Positions 1 through 8,168 of a stretch of 64,000 nucleotides of DNA are shown piece by piece. The position numbers were made by a program, and so were the translations under genes. Source of the stretch: Halioglobus japonicus. GTDB taxonomy: Bacteria; Pseudomonadota; Gammaproteobacteria; Pseudomonadales; Halieaceae. Below the pieces are notes generated by a model. The model did not search any database. It had not been told where the DNA came from and saw nothing but the letters and a program-made list of their open reading frames with translations. Location: assembly GCA_902705825.1 (NCBI GenBank), contig CACSIL010000023.1, forward strand, positions 15,757 to 79,756, written 5' to 3'. Each line of letters opens with the position of its first letter. The first letter of the stretch is position 1.

Positions 1-1245
1 ATTGGTTGCACCAACAAAACCACGACTCGCCAGCAGTGCAGCGGAAATGCCTGCCATACAGCCGATACATACACCGCTGTTGAGACGTGCCATGAAGACT
101 GCGCCACGGGCCTGTTCACTGCTGCGCCGCCTACGTCGTGATTCGATCCACAGCAAGTTGCCCGAGTAGAATAGGAATGCCCCCGCGAGTCCGAGCACGA
201 AATACAGCCAGCGTGTGACGTAACCGCCAAAGGAAGCATAGTGCAGGGAAATCAGTCCCTTATAGAATGTGGACCCCATCGATGCACGGACGGGGTCGTT
301 GACCGCGAGCACCTGCCCCGTACTCGCATTCAGAGACACCGATGCAAATGGAGCCAGAGTGCCCACCTCAGACATGCCACTCACCCTGACGACTGCATTA
401 GCATCGCCCACATGCTCGTATCGGAGTTGTTGGGGCTCGAGGGAAGGAATTTCGCTCTGGGCAATCTCGACAATTTCGGCAACTGCGAGCGGCGGCATCG
501 ACTCACCCGCCGGCTCAAGGTGTTCAATAATTCCCAGCTCCGGCCCAATCAAGGTTTGCAGCTTTCCCCCGTAGACAAGATACTCGAAGGGTGCCAACAC
601 CAGAAAACCGACGGCCAGTAGCGCGCTGCTCCACGCGAACATGACATGCCAGGGTAACGACAGCACACCGATGACATTGTGCGTATCCAGCCAGAACCGT
701 TTTTTGTTACTACCGGTTCGCACGATGAACAGGTCACGAAGAAAATTGGGCAGAAAGATAAGCAATCCGGTGACCAGGGCCAGACCGTAAATCACGCAGA
801 CCAGTCCCAGTACGTAAAGTCCGAAGCTGGCCGGCAACCCCGCCGTGTAATGAAGCCGGTAGATGAAGTCTGCGAGAAGCGCCTGGTCGCGCTCCTTGCT
901 AAGCGCACCGTCAGCGTCGATACGGAATTCATGCCCCTCGAAGGTACCGTCCTCGATGCGTTCGAACCAGCGTACCAGATGCGCAGACTGAGTCGGGCCC
1001 GACAAGTCCAGCCGCATAGTCTCAGCGGCATGAGGTTGCGCGTCTAGCGTCATATCAATGAGTTGTTGTGCCTGCTGGTAGTCCTGATACTCGCCAGGCA
1101 TGTCCAGGTAGTGATCCCAGACATCCAATTCTTCCCAGAATACAGTCAGTGCACCGGCGTAAAAAGCGATGAACAGCAAAAGGCCAGTGCCCAACCCCGC
1201 CCATGTGTGCACATCGAGGAAGCTTTTGAGCGTTACAGTTTTCAT
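1..1245 (-). CDS. PepSY-associated transmembrane protein (C-terminus beyond window)
   Basis: The minus-strand frame opens with ATG at 1245 and stays open for 415 codons to the window edge, so the C-terminus is missing. The protein begins MKTVTLKSFLDVHTWAGLG followed by a hydrophobic helix; this N-terminal helix with an early His and Trp is typical of PepSY-TM proteins. More membrane segments follow around residues 150-230 and 350-415, with a periplasmic domain between. Such inner-membrane proteins usually sit beside TonB-dependent receptors and are thought to help ferric-siderophore reduction or uptake; that role is family knowledge. The start overlaps the stop of the upstream gene (ATGA), indicating translational coupling, and a Fur-like site precedes the operon. 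Confidence 0.85.
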   Translation of the reverse strand, partial: MKTVTLKSFLDVHTWAGLGTGLLLFIAFYAGALTVFWEELDVWDHYLDMPGEYQDYQQAQQLIDMTLDAQPHAAETMRLDLSGPTQSAHLVRWFERIEDGTFEGHEFRIDADGALSKERDQALLADFIYRLHYTAGLPASFGLYVLGLVCVIYGLALVTGLLIFLPNFLRDLFIVRTGSNKKRFWLDTHNVIGVLSLPWHVMFAWSSALLAVGFLVLAPFEYLVYGGKLQTLIGPELGIIEHLEPAGESMPPLAVAEIVEIAQSEIPSLEPQQLRYEHVGDANAVVRVSGMSEVGTLAPFASVSLNASTGQVLAVNDPVRASMGSTFYKGLISLHYASFGGYVTRWLYFVLGLAGAFLFYSGNLLWIESRRRRRSSEQARGAVFMARLNSGVCIGCMAGISAALLASRGFVGATN

Positions 1246-1523
1246 ACGCTGGCGAGGCCAAAAAATTTTAACAAGGCGATCAACCCAAATCCCAGTCCCG
1301 TGAGGCCGCACAAAGCTAAGGATGCTGCACGCGCCGTTGGCAATACGTAGCTGGCAGTAGCAAGACCGACCCAAACAGGAAACACCATCAGCAAAGCGGG
1401 CATGGTCAAGTTGCTGGCCTCAGGGAGCAGTGCCAAACACAGCCCCACTAGCGCCACTGTGGCGGGGAACGACAAGAGAACGGCTGCCAGTGACCTAGCC
1501 AGCACGGAGCTTACCCTCGACAT
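1242..1523 (-). CDS. small membrane protein, probably DUF3649
   Basis: A 93-residue protein starting MSRVSSVLARSLAAVLLSF, with about three hydrophobic helices and little else. Size, Arg-containing first turn and position immediately before a PepSY-TM gene fit the DUF3649 family of iron-transport operons. The open frame extends upstream to 1733, but that part overlaps the preceding gene and is non-membrane in character, so the ATG at 1523 is preferred. The gene overlaps its upstream neighbour by 29 bases and the PepSY start by four. No catalytic residues are visible. The family assignment is by resemblance and context only. Confidence 0.6.
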   Translation of the reverse strand: MSRVSSVLARSLAAVLLSFPATVALVGLCLALLPEASNLTMPALLMVFPVWVGLATASYVLPTARAASLALCGLTGLGFGLIALLKFFGLASV

Positions 1524-1785
1524 GGCGGACAGCGAGGTCGAGCCAAGGCATAACCATACAGGCCAGAAAAAAGGCACAGAGCAGCGCATAAAACCCAGGC
1601 CAGAACCCACCCAAAGCGGGGCCGAGATAGAGTGCCCAACTGAAAAAACCCACGGCGATGCCTGACACCACCATCGTGTACACACCGTGTGTGTAACGTA
1701 TAGCCAGGTGACAGAATCCCGCAGATGCTGCAATCAGCAACAGGCTTGTGAATATTCCGTTGATAGCTTGTCCAGTCTCCGACAA
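1495..1785 (-). CDS. small membrane protein, possibly DUF3325
   Basis: An approximately 80-96-residue, three-helix hydrophobic protein, first gene of the leftward PepSY operon. The longest frame starts at a TTG at 1785, only six bases from the Fur-like palindrome, which leaves no room for a leader. A TTG at 1740 (Leu16), directly before the first membrane helix, may be the true start. DUF3325 proteins have this size and neighbourhood, but I see no diagnostic motif. Function is unknown; a helper role in iron or siderophore uptake is inferred from context. Confidence 0.5.
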   Translation of the reverse strand: MSETGQAINGIFTSLLLIAASAGFCHLAIRYTHGVYTMVVSGIAVGFFSWALYLGPALGGFWPGFYALLCAFFLACMVMPWLDLAVRHVEGKLRAG

Positions 1786-1790
1786 TAAAC

Positions 1791-1807
1791 ATGAGAAGCA
1801 TTCTCAT
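1791..1807. promoter_or_regulatory. Fur-box-like palindrome
   Basis: ATGAGAA-GCA-TTCTCAT is a perfect inverted repeat with 7-base arms and a 3-base spacer. It matches the common form of the Fur site (ATGAGAATNATTCTCAT) except in the centre. It lies just upstream of the leftward small-membrane-protein/PepSY operon, as expected for iron repression of that operon. Binding is inferred. Confidence 0.6.
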
Positions 1808-2125
1808 TTGTAATGTTAGACGATTAGTCAGTGAAAGGCCAGTAATTAGGCAGCATTCAATGTGTTGAGTCGCAGGTACACACCTGTCCCAGTGAGCAAG
1901 AATCGAATCTAATGAGCATCTAAGCTGCGACCTCCTTACAGCGTCCCACAGCCAGCCAGTCTTGACTGTGATTCGCCACCATACGTAGAACTAAAAAACC
2001 CACTGATGAATCAAATGTTGTGTCGGGTCTTCTCTGGGCGCTAGAGAGGGTGGGCAATTTGCAAAAAAATACGCCACCTTTTTGTCTTCTGGCATTGATG
2101 GCGTCGGCAAGGCTACTCGGGGATA
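1808..2125. other. intergenic stretch, no gene seen
   Basis: Divergent intergenic region between the leftward PepSY operon and the rightward MFS gene. No RNA gene, strong hairpin or convincing open frame was found here. It must hold the MFS promoter, but I cannot place it with confidence. Confidence 0.5.
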
Positions 2126-3394
2126 ATGCGGCGCATGATTTCTACCCCCTCTCCCTGGACCGGTCGCACTCTGGTCCTTACCGGCATTCTGTTGTCGGCT
2201 TTCAATTTGCGTACTGCAGTAACATCCTTGACGCCGTTACTGGACACACTGGCCGATACCTTTGGGTTTGGGGCTACTATGATCGGTGTGTTTGGCATGG
2301 TGCCTACGGCGGCTTTTGCCTTGTTCGGCGTGCTTACGCCGCGCATCACACGGCGTATTGGCCTGGAAAACACTGCCTTGTTATCGATGCTATTAGCAGC
2401 AGCCGGTTTGTTAGGGCGTGGTTTTTCCGCTGATACCTGGCAACTGCTGGCCTCATCAGCTGTGGCGCTGGCGGGGATGGGCATCGGCAACGTTGTCTTG
2501 CCGCCGTTGGTAAAACGCTATTTCCCATTGCGGATCGGGACGGTCAGTACGGCCTATATCACCATGTTACAAATGGGTACCATGTTGCCAGCTCTGGTTG
2601 CCGTACCTTTAGCGCAAGTCGCCGGATGGCAAGTTGCGCTTGGAGCGTGGTCTCTGCTAGCCGTCGTCGCGGCCTTCGGTTGGGTGGCGGTGCTGATACA
2701 ACAGCACCGACGCGGATCAGTGGTGGCAGCGCTACACGATCAATCCGTGTTGCGCCACGATGAAGCCCTTGAATTGACTCCGACTGAGCCGCTGCAACAC
2801 TTGATAGTATGGCGCTCGCCGTTAGCTTGGGGCATGGTGTTTATGTTTGGCATGACCTCTCTGATCACCTATTCCATGTTCACCTGGCTGCCGGTGCTGA
2901 TGGTGGACGCGGGTGCCAATCAGGCGTTTGGTGGGCTTATGGTTGCTGTATTTTCATCTTGCAGTTTGCTAAGCGCACTCTGCGTTCCCTTTGCTGCAGT
3001 GCGCATGCGTAATCCTTATCCATTGGTAGTGCTTTGCGTAGTAGCCTATGCCATTGCCTTTCCCGGCTTGGTGCTGGCACCCATGTCCATGCCGCTACTC
3101 TGGGTAATACTGTTAGGCATCGGACCTGCGACTTTCCCGTTGGCATTGACCATGATTAACCTGCGCACCCGAACACATACAGGTGCCACCGCGTTATCAG
3201 GTTTTGCACAGGGGATCGGTTATACCCTGAGTTGTGTTGGACCTGTGTTGTTCGGTGTGTTGCATGACGTTAGTCAGGGTTGGGGGTTGCCGTTCGCATT
3301 CCTGTCGGTATGTGTTGTGCTGATGGCAATAGGTGGCTGGCAGGTGTGTAAGCCGCTCATGCTGGAAGATGATGTTCGTGTAGTTGGCGGCTGA
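2126..3394 (+). CDS. CynX/NimT-type MFS transporter
   Basis: A 422-residue integral membrane protein with about twelve predicted helices. The N-terminal part, with helix 1 reading LVLTGILLSAFNLRTAVTSL, resembles the CynX/NimT (YeaN, cyanate/2-nitroimidazole) branch of the major facilitator superfamily. The loop between helices 2 and 3 carries the basic MFS signature region (TPRITRRIG). A cytoplasmic loop of about 40 residues near residue 210 separates the two six-helix halves. Substrate cannot be read from the sequence; relatives act on cyanate, nitroimidazoles or other small organic compounds. ATG at 2126 is used; an ATG three codons later is possible. The gene stands alone. Confidence 0.82.
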   Translation: MRRMISTPSPWTGRTLVLTGILLSAFNLRTAVTSLTPLLDTLADTFGFGATMIGVFGMVPTAAFALFGVLTPRITRRIGLENTALLSMLLAAAGLLGRGFSADTWQLLASSAVALAGMGIGNVVLPPLVKRYFPLRIGTVSTAYITMLQMGTMLPALVAVPLAQVAGWQVALGAWSLLAVVAAFGWVAVLIQQHRRGSVVAALHDQSVLRHDEALELTPTEPLQHLIVWRSPLAWGMVFMFGMTSLITYSMFTWLPVLMVDAGANQAFGGLMVAVFSSCSLLSALCVPFAAVRMRNPYPLVVLCVVAYAIAFPGLVLAPMSMPLLWVILLGIGPATFPLALTMINLRTRTHTGATALSGFAQGIGYTLSCVGPVLFGVLHDVSQGWGLPFAFLSVCVVLMAIGGWQVCKPLMLEDDVRVVGG

Positions 3395-3463
3395 AAAAAG
3401 CGCGGCCCGGCCCCGCCATCCACAGGTGGAAAAAACACATTTTCTTTTAAAATTGAATGAATG

Positions 3464-3481
3464 TATGGCGGAGAGCGAGGG
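3464..3481 (-). repeat. 18-base copy of tRNA-Ser 3' end (possible att scar)
   Basis: TATGGCGGAGAGCGAGGG is identical to the acceptor-stem/CCA end of tRNA-Ser(GCU) at 16487-16504, in the same orientation. There is no tRNA body around it. It is the outermost and shortest of three copies in the window, which suggests a remnant of site-specific integration into the tRNA gene. A decayed gene fragment follows immediately. Confidence 0.55.
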
Positions 3482-3569
3482 TATGGTGAGCGCTTGAGTC
3501 TTTCCCTTTAAGTGAACCAGTTCAGCGGATTTTGGCATCACACGCGAGGGATTGATCACAACACCCTGA

Positions 3570-3722
3570 GGGGTCAGTAACCCCTGCGGTGCGCCGGGAA
3601 GCACAACCAGTTTCGTGACAGCCCTATCCGCCAGCGGCCGCTATGTGGCGTTCGAATCGAGCGCACCCAATCTGGTGGTGTTTCACCGGCCAAGTTTGAA
3701 GAAGCCTATTTTGCGAGGCTAG
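3570..3722 (+). pseudogene. fragment of a TolB/WD40-like beta-propeller protein
   Basis: An open frame without a start codon reads through ...ALSASGRYVAFESSAPNLV... and stops at TAG 3720. The S-x-G-R-Y-V-A-F-x-S-x-A-x-N-L-V pattern is the repeat signature of TolB/PD40-type propeller proteins (usually S-x-D-G-R-Y-V-A-F). Only about one repeat is left, so this is a remnant. It lies just inside the 3464 tRNA-derived repeat, consistent with a decayed insertion. Based on pattern resemblance alone. Confidence 0.4.
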
Positions 3723-3924
3723 AAGGCGTCTAGCAAAATCCGGGAAGTCCATCGGCCGATTTGTTTTTCGCTGAACCTTGAAGTTTATTGGGGCGCTGGA
3801 TAGTTGGCTGATCGAGGGCTGATAACGGTATGTTTGCATTGTCTCGCGCACAACGCATGCCGTTTATAAGCCTTCCAGATACAATTGTGCCCAGAATTAT
3901 CCCTGCCTTGAGGCAAAGCAAGCA

Positions 3925-5142
3925 ATGATACAGTTACTGAAATCCCAGAAATTGAATGGCGTTCTCTATGATATTCGCGGCCCCGTGCTGGAGTATGCCA
4001 ATCGACTGGAGGACGAGGGGCAAAAAATCATCAAGCTGAATATCGGCAACCCCGGTGCGTTCGGCTTCGACGCACCCGACGAGATTATTCGGGATGTCAT
4101 CCAGAATATCCGGGAAGGCCAGGGCTACTGCGATTCCAAAGGCCTGTTCGCGGCACGCAAGGCCATCATGCAACGCTATCAGATCGAGGGCGTCATGGAC
4201 GTCGAGGTTGAGGACATCATCCTCGGCAACGGTGTCAGCGAACTTATTGTCATGGCCATGCAGGCACTGCTGAACGCCGGCGATGAGATGCTAATACCGT
4301 CTCCCGATTACCCCCTGTGGACTGCAGCCGTTTCCCTGAGCGGGGGCAAACCCGTGCATTACCATTGCGACGAGGACAATGATTGGCAGCCGAACCTCGA
4401 TGACATCCAGCAAAAAATTACCGCCAATACCCGTGGCATTGTGGTGATCAATCCCAACAACCCCACTGGCGCGGTTTACAGTGAAGAGACCCTGGTGAAA
4501 ATTGTCGAGCTGGCCCGCGAGCACAACCTTGTGATCTTTGCCGATGAAATTTACGACCGCATTCTCTACGATGACGCGCAGCACACCCCCCTGGCCAGAT
4601 TGGCCCGCGACGTACTTTGTGTCACCTTTAATGGCCTGTCCAAAACCTATCGTATGTCGGGTTTTCGTTCTGGTTGGATGATGCTCAGTGGCGCCAAGGA
4701 GCAGGCCCGAAGTTATATCGAGGGCTTGGAGATGCTCGCGTCCATGCGCCTGTGCGCCAATGTACCGGCGATGCTCGCGGTGCAGACTGCACTGGGGGGA
4801 TATCAGAGTATCAACGACTTGATTCTGCCCGGCGGGAGACTCAAAGAACAACGCGACCTGGCCTACGACCTCATCACCGCGATTCCCGGCGTGAGCTGCG
4901 TGAAGCCCAAGGCCGCTATGTATCTGTTTCCAAAGCTCGACCCCAATATCTACCCGATAGAGGATGACCAGAACATGGTGCTACAGCTACTTAAGGATGA
5001 GCATCTGCTGCTGGTTCAGGGAACCGCCTTCAATTGGGCCGACAAGCAGCACTTCAGGATCGTGTTTCTTCCCGGCCGTGACCAGCTTATCGAAGCGATC
5101 GGTCGGTTGAGCCGATTCCTGCAGCGATTGAGTGCCCAATAG
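3925..5142 (+). CDS. alaA: glutamate-pyruvate (alanine) aminotransferase, AlaA-like
   Basis: A 405-residue fold-type I PLP aminotransferase, the normal length for AlaA. It begins MIQLLKSQKLNGVLYDIRGP and carries NIGNP near the N-terminus, the INPNNPTGA motif (about residue 173), a D-x-x-Y-D segment (ADEIYDRI), and the PLP-binding lysine in SKTYR (Lys240). AlaA converts pyruvate and glutamate to alanine and 2-oxoglutarate in the cytoplasm. The gene stands alone, with a purine-rich stretch (GAGGCAAAGC) before the ATG. It lies between two tRNA-Ser repeats, but nothing in the gene itself marks it as foreign. Related aminotransferases of slightly different specificity cannot be excluded. Confidence 0.85.
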   Translation: MIQLLKSQKLNGVLYDIRGPVLEYANRLEDEGQKIIKLNIGNPGAFGFDAPDEIIRDVIQNIREGQGYCDSKGLFAARKAIMQRYQIEGVMDVEVEDIILGNGVSELIVMAMQALLNAGDEMLIPSPDYPLWTAAVSLSGGKPVHYHCDEDNDWQPNLDDIQQKITANTRGIVVINPNNPTGAVYSEETLVKIVELAREHNLVIFADEIYDRILYDDAQHTPLARLARDVLCVTFNGLSKTYRMSGFRSGWMMLSGAKEQARSYIEGLEMLASMRLCANVPAMLAVQTALGGYQSINDLILPGGRLKEQRDLAYDLITAIPGVSCVKPKAAMYLFPKLDPNIYPIEDDQNMVLQLLKDEHLLLVQGTAFNWADKQHFRIVFLPGRDQLIEAIGRLSRFLQRLSAQ

Positions 5143-5165
5143 CCTGTTACCGGTACTTGAGATCG

Positions 5166-5303
5166 CGATTTTTGGAGGAGCAGATCATCGGTGCTCTACG
5201 TGAAGCAGATGGAGGGATGCCGGTTAAGGAGCTTTGCAATTGCCCCGGAGCGGGCCTTGCTGAACGGGAGTCATGGGCAAGAGGACGTCGCGCAGACAGC
5301 TAA
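5166..5303 (+). pseudogene. IS3-family transposase OrfA N-terminal fragment
   Basis: The frame reads RFLEEQIIGALREADGGMPV then KELC, which matches the start of IS3-family OrfA proteins (F-x-E-E-Q-I-I-x-x-L-R-E-A-x-x-G-x-P-V-x-E-L-C). After codon 24 the resemblance stops and the frame ends at TAA 5301. No OrfB or full OrfA follows, so this is a remnant. There is no clear start codon. Confidence 0.6.
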
Positions 5304-5696
5304 CAGGCGGCTGTGATGCCACAGTCAACCTCTAGCAGAACAATTGACGCCATACGCCACTCCTGATTGCCACGCACCATGGCATTAAGGATCGACTTAT
5401 TCACAGCAGTAACTGCGTGTCGTTCGTTGATTCCAATGTTTGCCTTGGTAATCGTATTCGTATCTCACCGTTGGGAGATTCGAACTCGAGGCGCTTTCGA
5501 CTGTTCGAGTTAGCAACAGAATCGGTATAACGCTCAGGTTTGTTAACGGGTTCGATTCATCGATACCGGTACGGCATTGAGCTGTTGTACCGAAAGCCTG
5601 CTGCTAAAGGCTTGGCCTCTCTTTATCGCCTGGAGTTATGAGGAAAAATCGAACGTCAGCCACCGACCCATCGCGGATGTAAATAAGCTATTTGCC
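5304..5696. other. non-coding stretch after IS remnant
   Basis: No open frame with family resemblance was found on either strand. Around 5470-5485 the minus strand reads GAGTTCGAATCTC, which looks like a tRNA T-arm, but the stem is not five pairs and no cloverleaf can be built. Probably degraded mobile-element or intergenic DNA. Confidence 0.4.
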
Positions 5697-6398
5697 TTAA
5701 TGACCGTAACCAGCATATTTTTTACGGGAAAAAAACAGGATGTTTATTATCCAAAACAAAATTAGTAGTAGCATCAGTATTGTTGGTATCCCAACAATGT
5801 ATAGCAGTTGTTCTTCTGGCAATTCCTTAACGTTAGAACCTAGAGTTTTTACAATCTTGTCGGTGAGCGCTAATACAGTCCAGATTAAAGAGAAACCGAG
5901 ACGCCATACATGCCTGATAACGCGTTGAATTCCGGAAAGGCCTGCTCGATACAAATTGCGGAGATCCCCAAGAGCACAAAACACTGCAAAGCCTACCCAA
6001 AAAAGATAGATATTCTGAGTGCCCGCTTCACGCCAGACAGCGTTTAGAAAAAATGCCGCCATTGCAACGGCGACTATCCATGCTAAAGCCACCTGTTCCA
6101 GAAAACCAGTTCCATTCACTTTGTGGTGAACTGTGAGCCATGCGGTAAACACGGTATACATCACCACTGCACTCAATAACATATCTCCAGGAGACCCTAT
6201 TAGTAATCCAGCCACGAGACCGGCTATCAGCATAACCAGCATTGAAACCGTAAAGTAGGTGCCCGCCTTTCGATGAAGCGCAGCTCCCTTTTTGCTAAAC
6301 AATGCGACAGCGGCAGCAATCAGTCCAACAGTTCCCGCAGGCGTATGTACTAACCAGACTATTATCTCTTTCATAAAAATCCAGAACACCAGTAACAA
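5697..6398 (-). CDS. multi-pass membrane protein of unknown function
   Basis: Up to 233 residues with about six hydrophobic helices. A basic loop (SKKGAALHRKAG) between helices 1 and 2 and the HHKV segment before helix 4 resemble DUF2306-like proteins. The C-terminus ends in a strong helix followed by SRKKYAGYGH. The longest frame begins at TTG 6398; ATG at 6374 (MKEIIVWLVHTP) is a good alternative. It is followed on the same strand, in reverse order of transcription, by the lipoprotein gene at 6429-6755, from which it is separated by only about 30 bases, so the two are probably co-transcribed. I do not recognise a function. Confidence 0.55.
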   Translation of the reverse strand: MLLVFWIFMKEIIVWLVHTPAGTVGLIAAAVALFSKKGAALHRKAGTYFTVSMLVMLIAGLVAGLLIGSPGDMLLSAVVMYTVFTAWLTVHHKVNGTGFLEQVALAWIVAVAMAAFFLNAVWREAGTQNIYLFWVGFAVFCALGDLRNLYRAGLSGIQRVIRHVWRLGFSLIWTVLALTDKIVKTLGSNVKELPEEQLLYIVGIPTILMLLLILFWIINILFFSRKKYAGYGH

Positions 6399-6428
6399 GA
6401 GGCCGAAGAAAAACGCGATTACAGAGGT

Positions 6429-6755
6429 CTATAATTTTGTGTTCAATTTTCTGCTTGCCAGATAGCCGTATTGAGAATCTTTGTGCTGTTCGGCAAGATA
6501 GTCGTATAGCGTTTCGGCTATTTCTTGTTGCCCTAAGCTTTCATGCGTCTGTGCCTTTAAATAAGTCAGCTCGGCTTTCATTTCAGGCGTTGTCATTTTG
6601 GCATTTTCCGCCCTGGTGATAAGTTCTAACGTCCGTTCAAATTCCTGAAGCTCGTACTTTTTGTAAGCGTCTGTGACGGATGTGCTTTGAACCAGGCTCG
6701 CACAGGCCCCCATAGAAAGAGTGAGCACCAGTAAAAGTACTTTATAAATAGCCAT
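6429..6755 (-). CDS. small TPR-like lipoprotein
   Basis: A 108-residue protein with a lipoprotein signal (MAIYKVLLLVLTLSMGAC, lipobox S-M-G-A-C with the modified cysteine at 18). The mature part is about 90 residues of predicted helix with alternating acidic and basic residues, resembling two tetratricopeptide-like helical pairs (for example residues 66-100). It should be anchored in the cell envelope. It is divergent from the LysR gene at 6862 and upstream of the membrane protein at 5697-6398, and may form a two-gene LysR-controlled unit. No specific function is recognised. Confidence 0.6.
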   Translation of the reverse strand: MAIYKVLLLVLTLSMGACASLVQSTSVTDAYKKYELQEFERTLELITRAENAKMTTPEMKAELTYLKAQTHESLGQQEIAETLYDYLAEQHKDSQYGYLASRKLNTKL

Positions 6756-6849
6756 GTCATAGTTGTCCGTGAGTTAGTTGAGGGTATGACCAATGCCCAG
6801 CCTATCAATGCGAAAATGAACACGCTAGACTGCAATTCGGACAGCAGAT

Positions 6850-6863
6850 ATACATATATGTAT
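6850..6863. promoter_or_regulatory. 14-base perfect palindrome at the LysR start
   Basis: ATACATATATGTAT is a perfect palindrome that overlaps the first two bases of the ATG of the LysR gene. It lies in the divergent region between that gene and the leftward lipoprotein gene. An autoregulatory role is possible, but it does not fit the LysR T-N11-A pattern especially well and the DNA is AT-rich, so it may be fortuitous. Confidence 0.3.
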
Positions 6864-7764
6864 GGATTGGCGATCAGTAAAATTTGACTGGAATCGTGCG
6901 AGAGCCTTTTTGGTGACTGCTGAAGAGGGCTCTCTTGCGGCTGCCGCACGCGCTCTTGATATGACGCAACCTACGTTAGGGCGCCAGGTTGCGGCTCTGG
7001 AAAAAGAACTTGGGGTCGATCTTTTCCATCGCAGAGGCCGTGGACTGGAGCTCACCCCGAATGGGATGAACCTGGTTGAACATGTGCGTGCGATGGGAGA
7101 TGCAGCGAATCGCTTTTCGTTATCAGCAACAGGGAAGTCGGAGGTCGTTGAAGGAAGTATCTGCATCACTTCGACTGAACTCCTTGCGGCATTTGTCTTA
7201 CCGCCCATGGTTCAGAAGTTACGGCAAGCGGAACCAGGCATCGAAGTTGAAATAATTTCGACGAATGATGAAAGCAATTTGAACCGCAGAGAGGCTGATA
7301 TTGCTATACGCAGCTTTCGACCAACACAGCCAGAACTGATCGCTAAAAAACTTCATGACGTTAGAGGTCACCTCTACGCTGCAACTAGCTATCTCGAGCG
7401 TCTGGGTAACCCCAGGTCTATCGCTGAGCTTAACAATGCCAACTTTATTGATTTCGAGAAGTCTGGACGTCTGCTTTCTTTACTCAATTCCCGGGGCTTT
7501 GAATTAGGTGTTCACAATTTCCCCGTTGTGACCAGAAACCATATTGTTCAGTGGGAACTAGTCAAGTTGGGCGTTGCAATTAGCGGCATGCCTGAGACTA
7601 TCGGTGATCCCGAGCCCCTAGTTGAACGACTCGTTATTCCCGGGTTTGCTCCCATTGAAGCGGAGCTCTGGATCGTGACACATCAGGAATTAAGAACCAG
7701 CCGACGGGTGCGAACGGTATTCGATTTTTTTGTTTCTGAATTCACTCACTATCTGCATCAATGA
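6862..7764 (+). CDS. LysR-family transcriptional regulator
   Basis: 300 residues, the normal LysR length. A winged helix-turn-helix spans about residues 9-68 (RAFLVTAEEGSLAAAARALD, then MTQPTLGRQVAALEKELG and LFHRRGRGLELT). A type-2 periplasmic-binding-like effector domain follows from about residue 92. The ligand cannot be read from the sequence. The gene is divergent from a lipoprotein/membrane-protein pair, the arrangement in which LysR proteins usually control their neighbours. There is a two-codon-early ATG in another frame at 6858; ATG 6862 gives the correct domain start. Confidence 0.85.
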   Translation: MDWRSVKFDWNRARAFLVTAEEGSLAAAARALDMTQPTLGRQVAALEKELGVDLFHRRGRGLELTPNGMNLVEHVRAMGDAANRFSLSATGKSEVVEGSICITSTELLAAFVLPPMVQKLRQAEPGIEVEIISTNDESNLNRREADIAIRSFRPTQPELIAKKLHDVRGHLYAATSYLERLGNPRSIAELNNANFIDFEKSGRLLSLLNSRGFELGVHNFPVVTRNHIVQWELVKLGVAISGMPETIGDPEPLVERLVIPGFAPIEAELWIVTHQELRTSRRVRTVFDFFVSEFTHYLHQ

Positions 7765-8168
7765 AGAATGACCACATTGGGCAGAAAGCGAACTCAAATG
7801 GTGGACTGGCAAGAGGCAGCAACCTGGTAACCATGTGAAAGCATTGAATTGAGCCAGCGACTAATCGTGCATATTTTAAAGGCTAGTAAGCAATCTGCCA
7901 TTTATCGCTGCACTAAAACGTCAATCTGCCGGATGCCGCTCAACAATCCGGATTTGATGATCAAGCCCATATGACAAGGGAATTACGCACTATTGCCCGC
8001 ATTACACCAGGACAAGTATGACAGATCATTCGCTTCCAGATTTTAGTACCATCAATAAATGTTCTAGCATCAGCCCAGTAAACGTAAGTCCGTGCCAAGG
8101 CTCATTTGACACGTGCGTCAAACAGATTAACCGCCTACGCAGCGTTATGCATACCCAGGGATTATGCA
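7765..8168. other. intergenic stretch, nothing recognised
   Basis: About 400 bases between the LysR gene and the thioesterase gene. The open frame of the latter extends back to 8106, but no family similarity is seen before 8169. No terminator or RNA gene was seen. Confidence 0.4.

Noticed and set aside
549-1261. Short open frames on the minus strand at 549-737, 792-1031 and 1055-1261
   Set aside because: They are out of frame with the PepSY gene, which is continuously open from 1245 to the window edge and has the family sequence.
5460-5560. Possible tRNA T-arm on the minus strand
   Set aside because: GAGTTCGAATCTC has only three stem pairs and no anticodon arm or acceptor stem can be paired around it.
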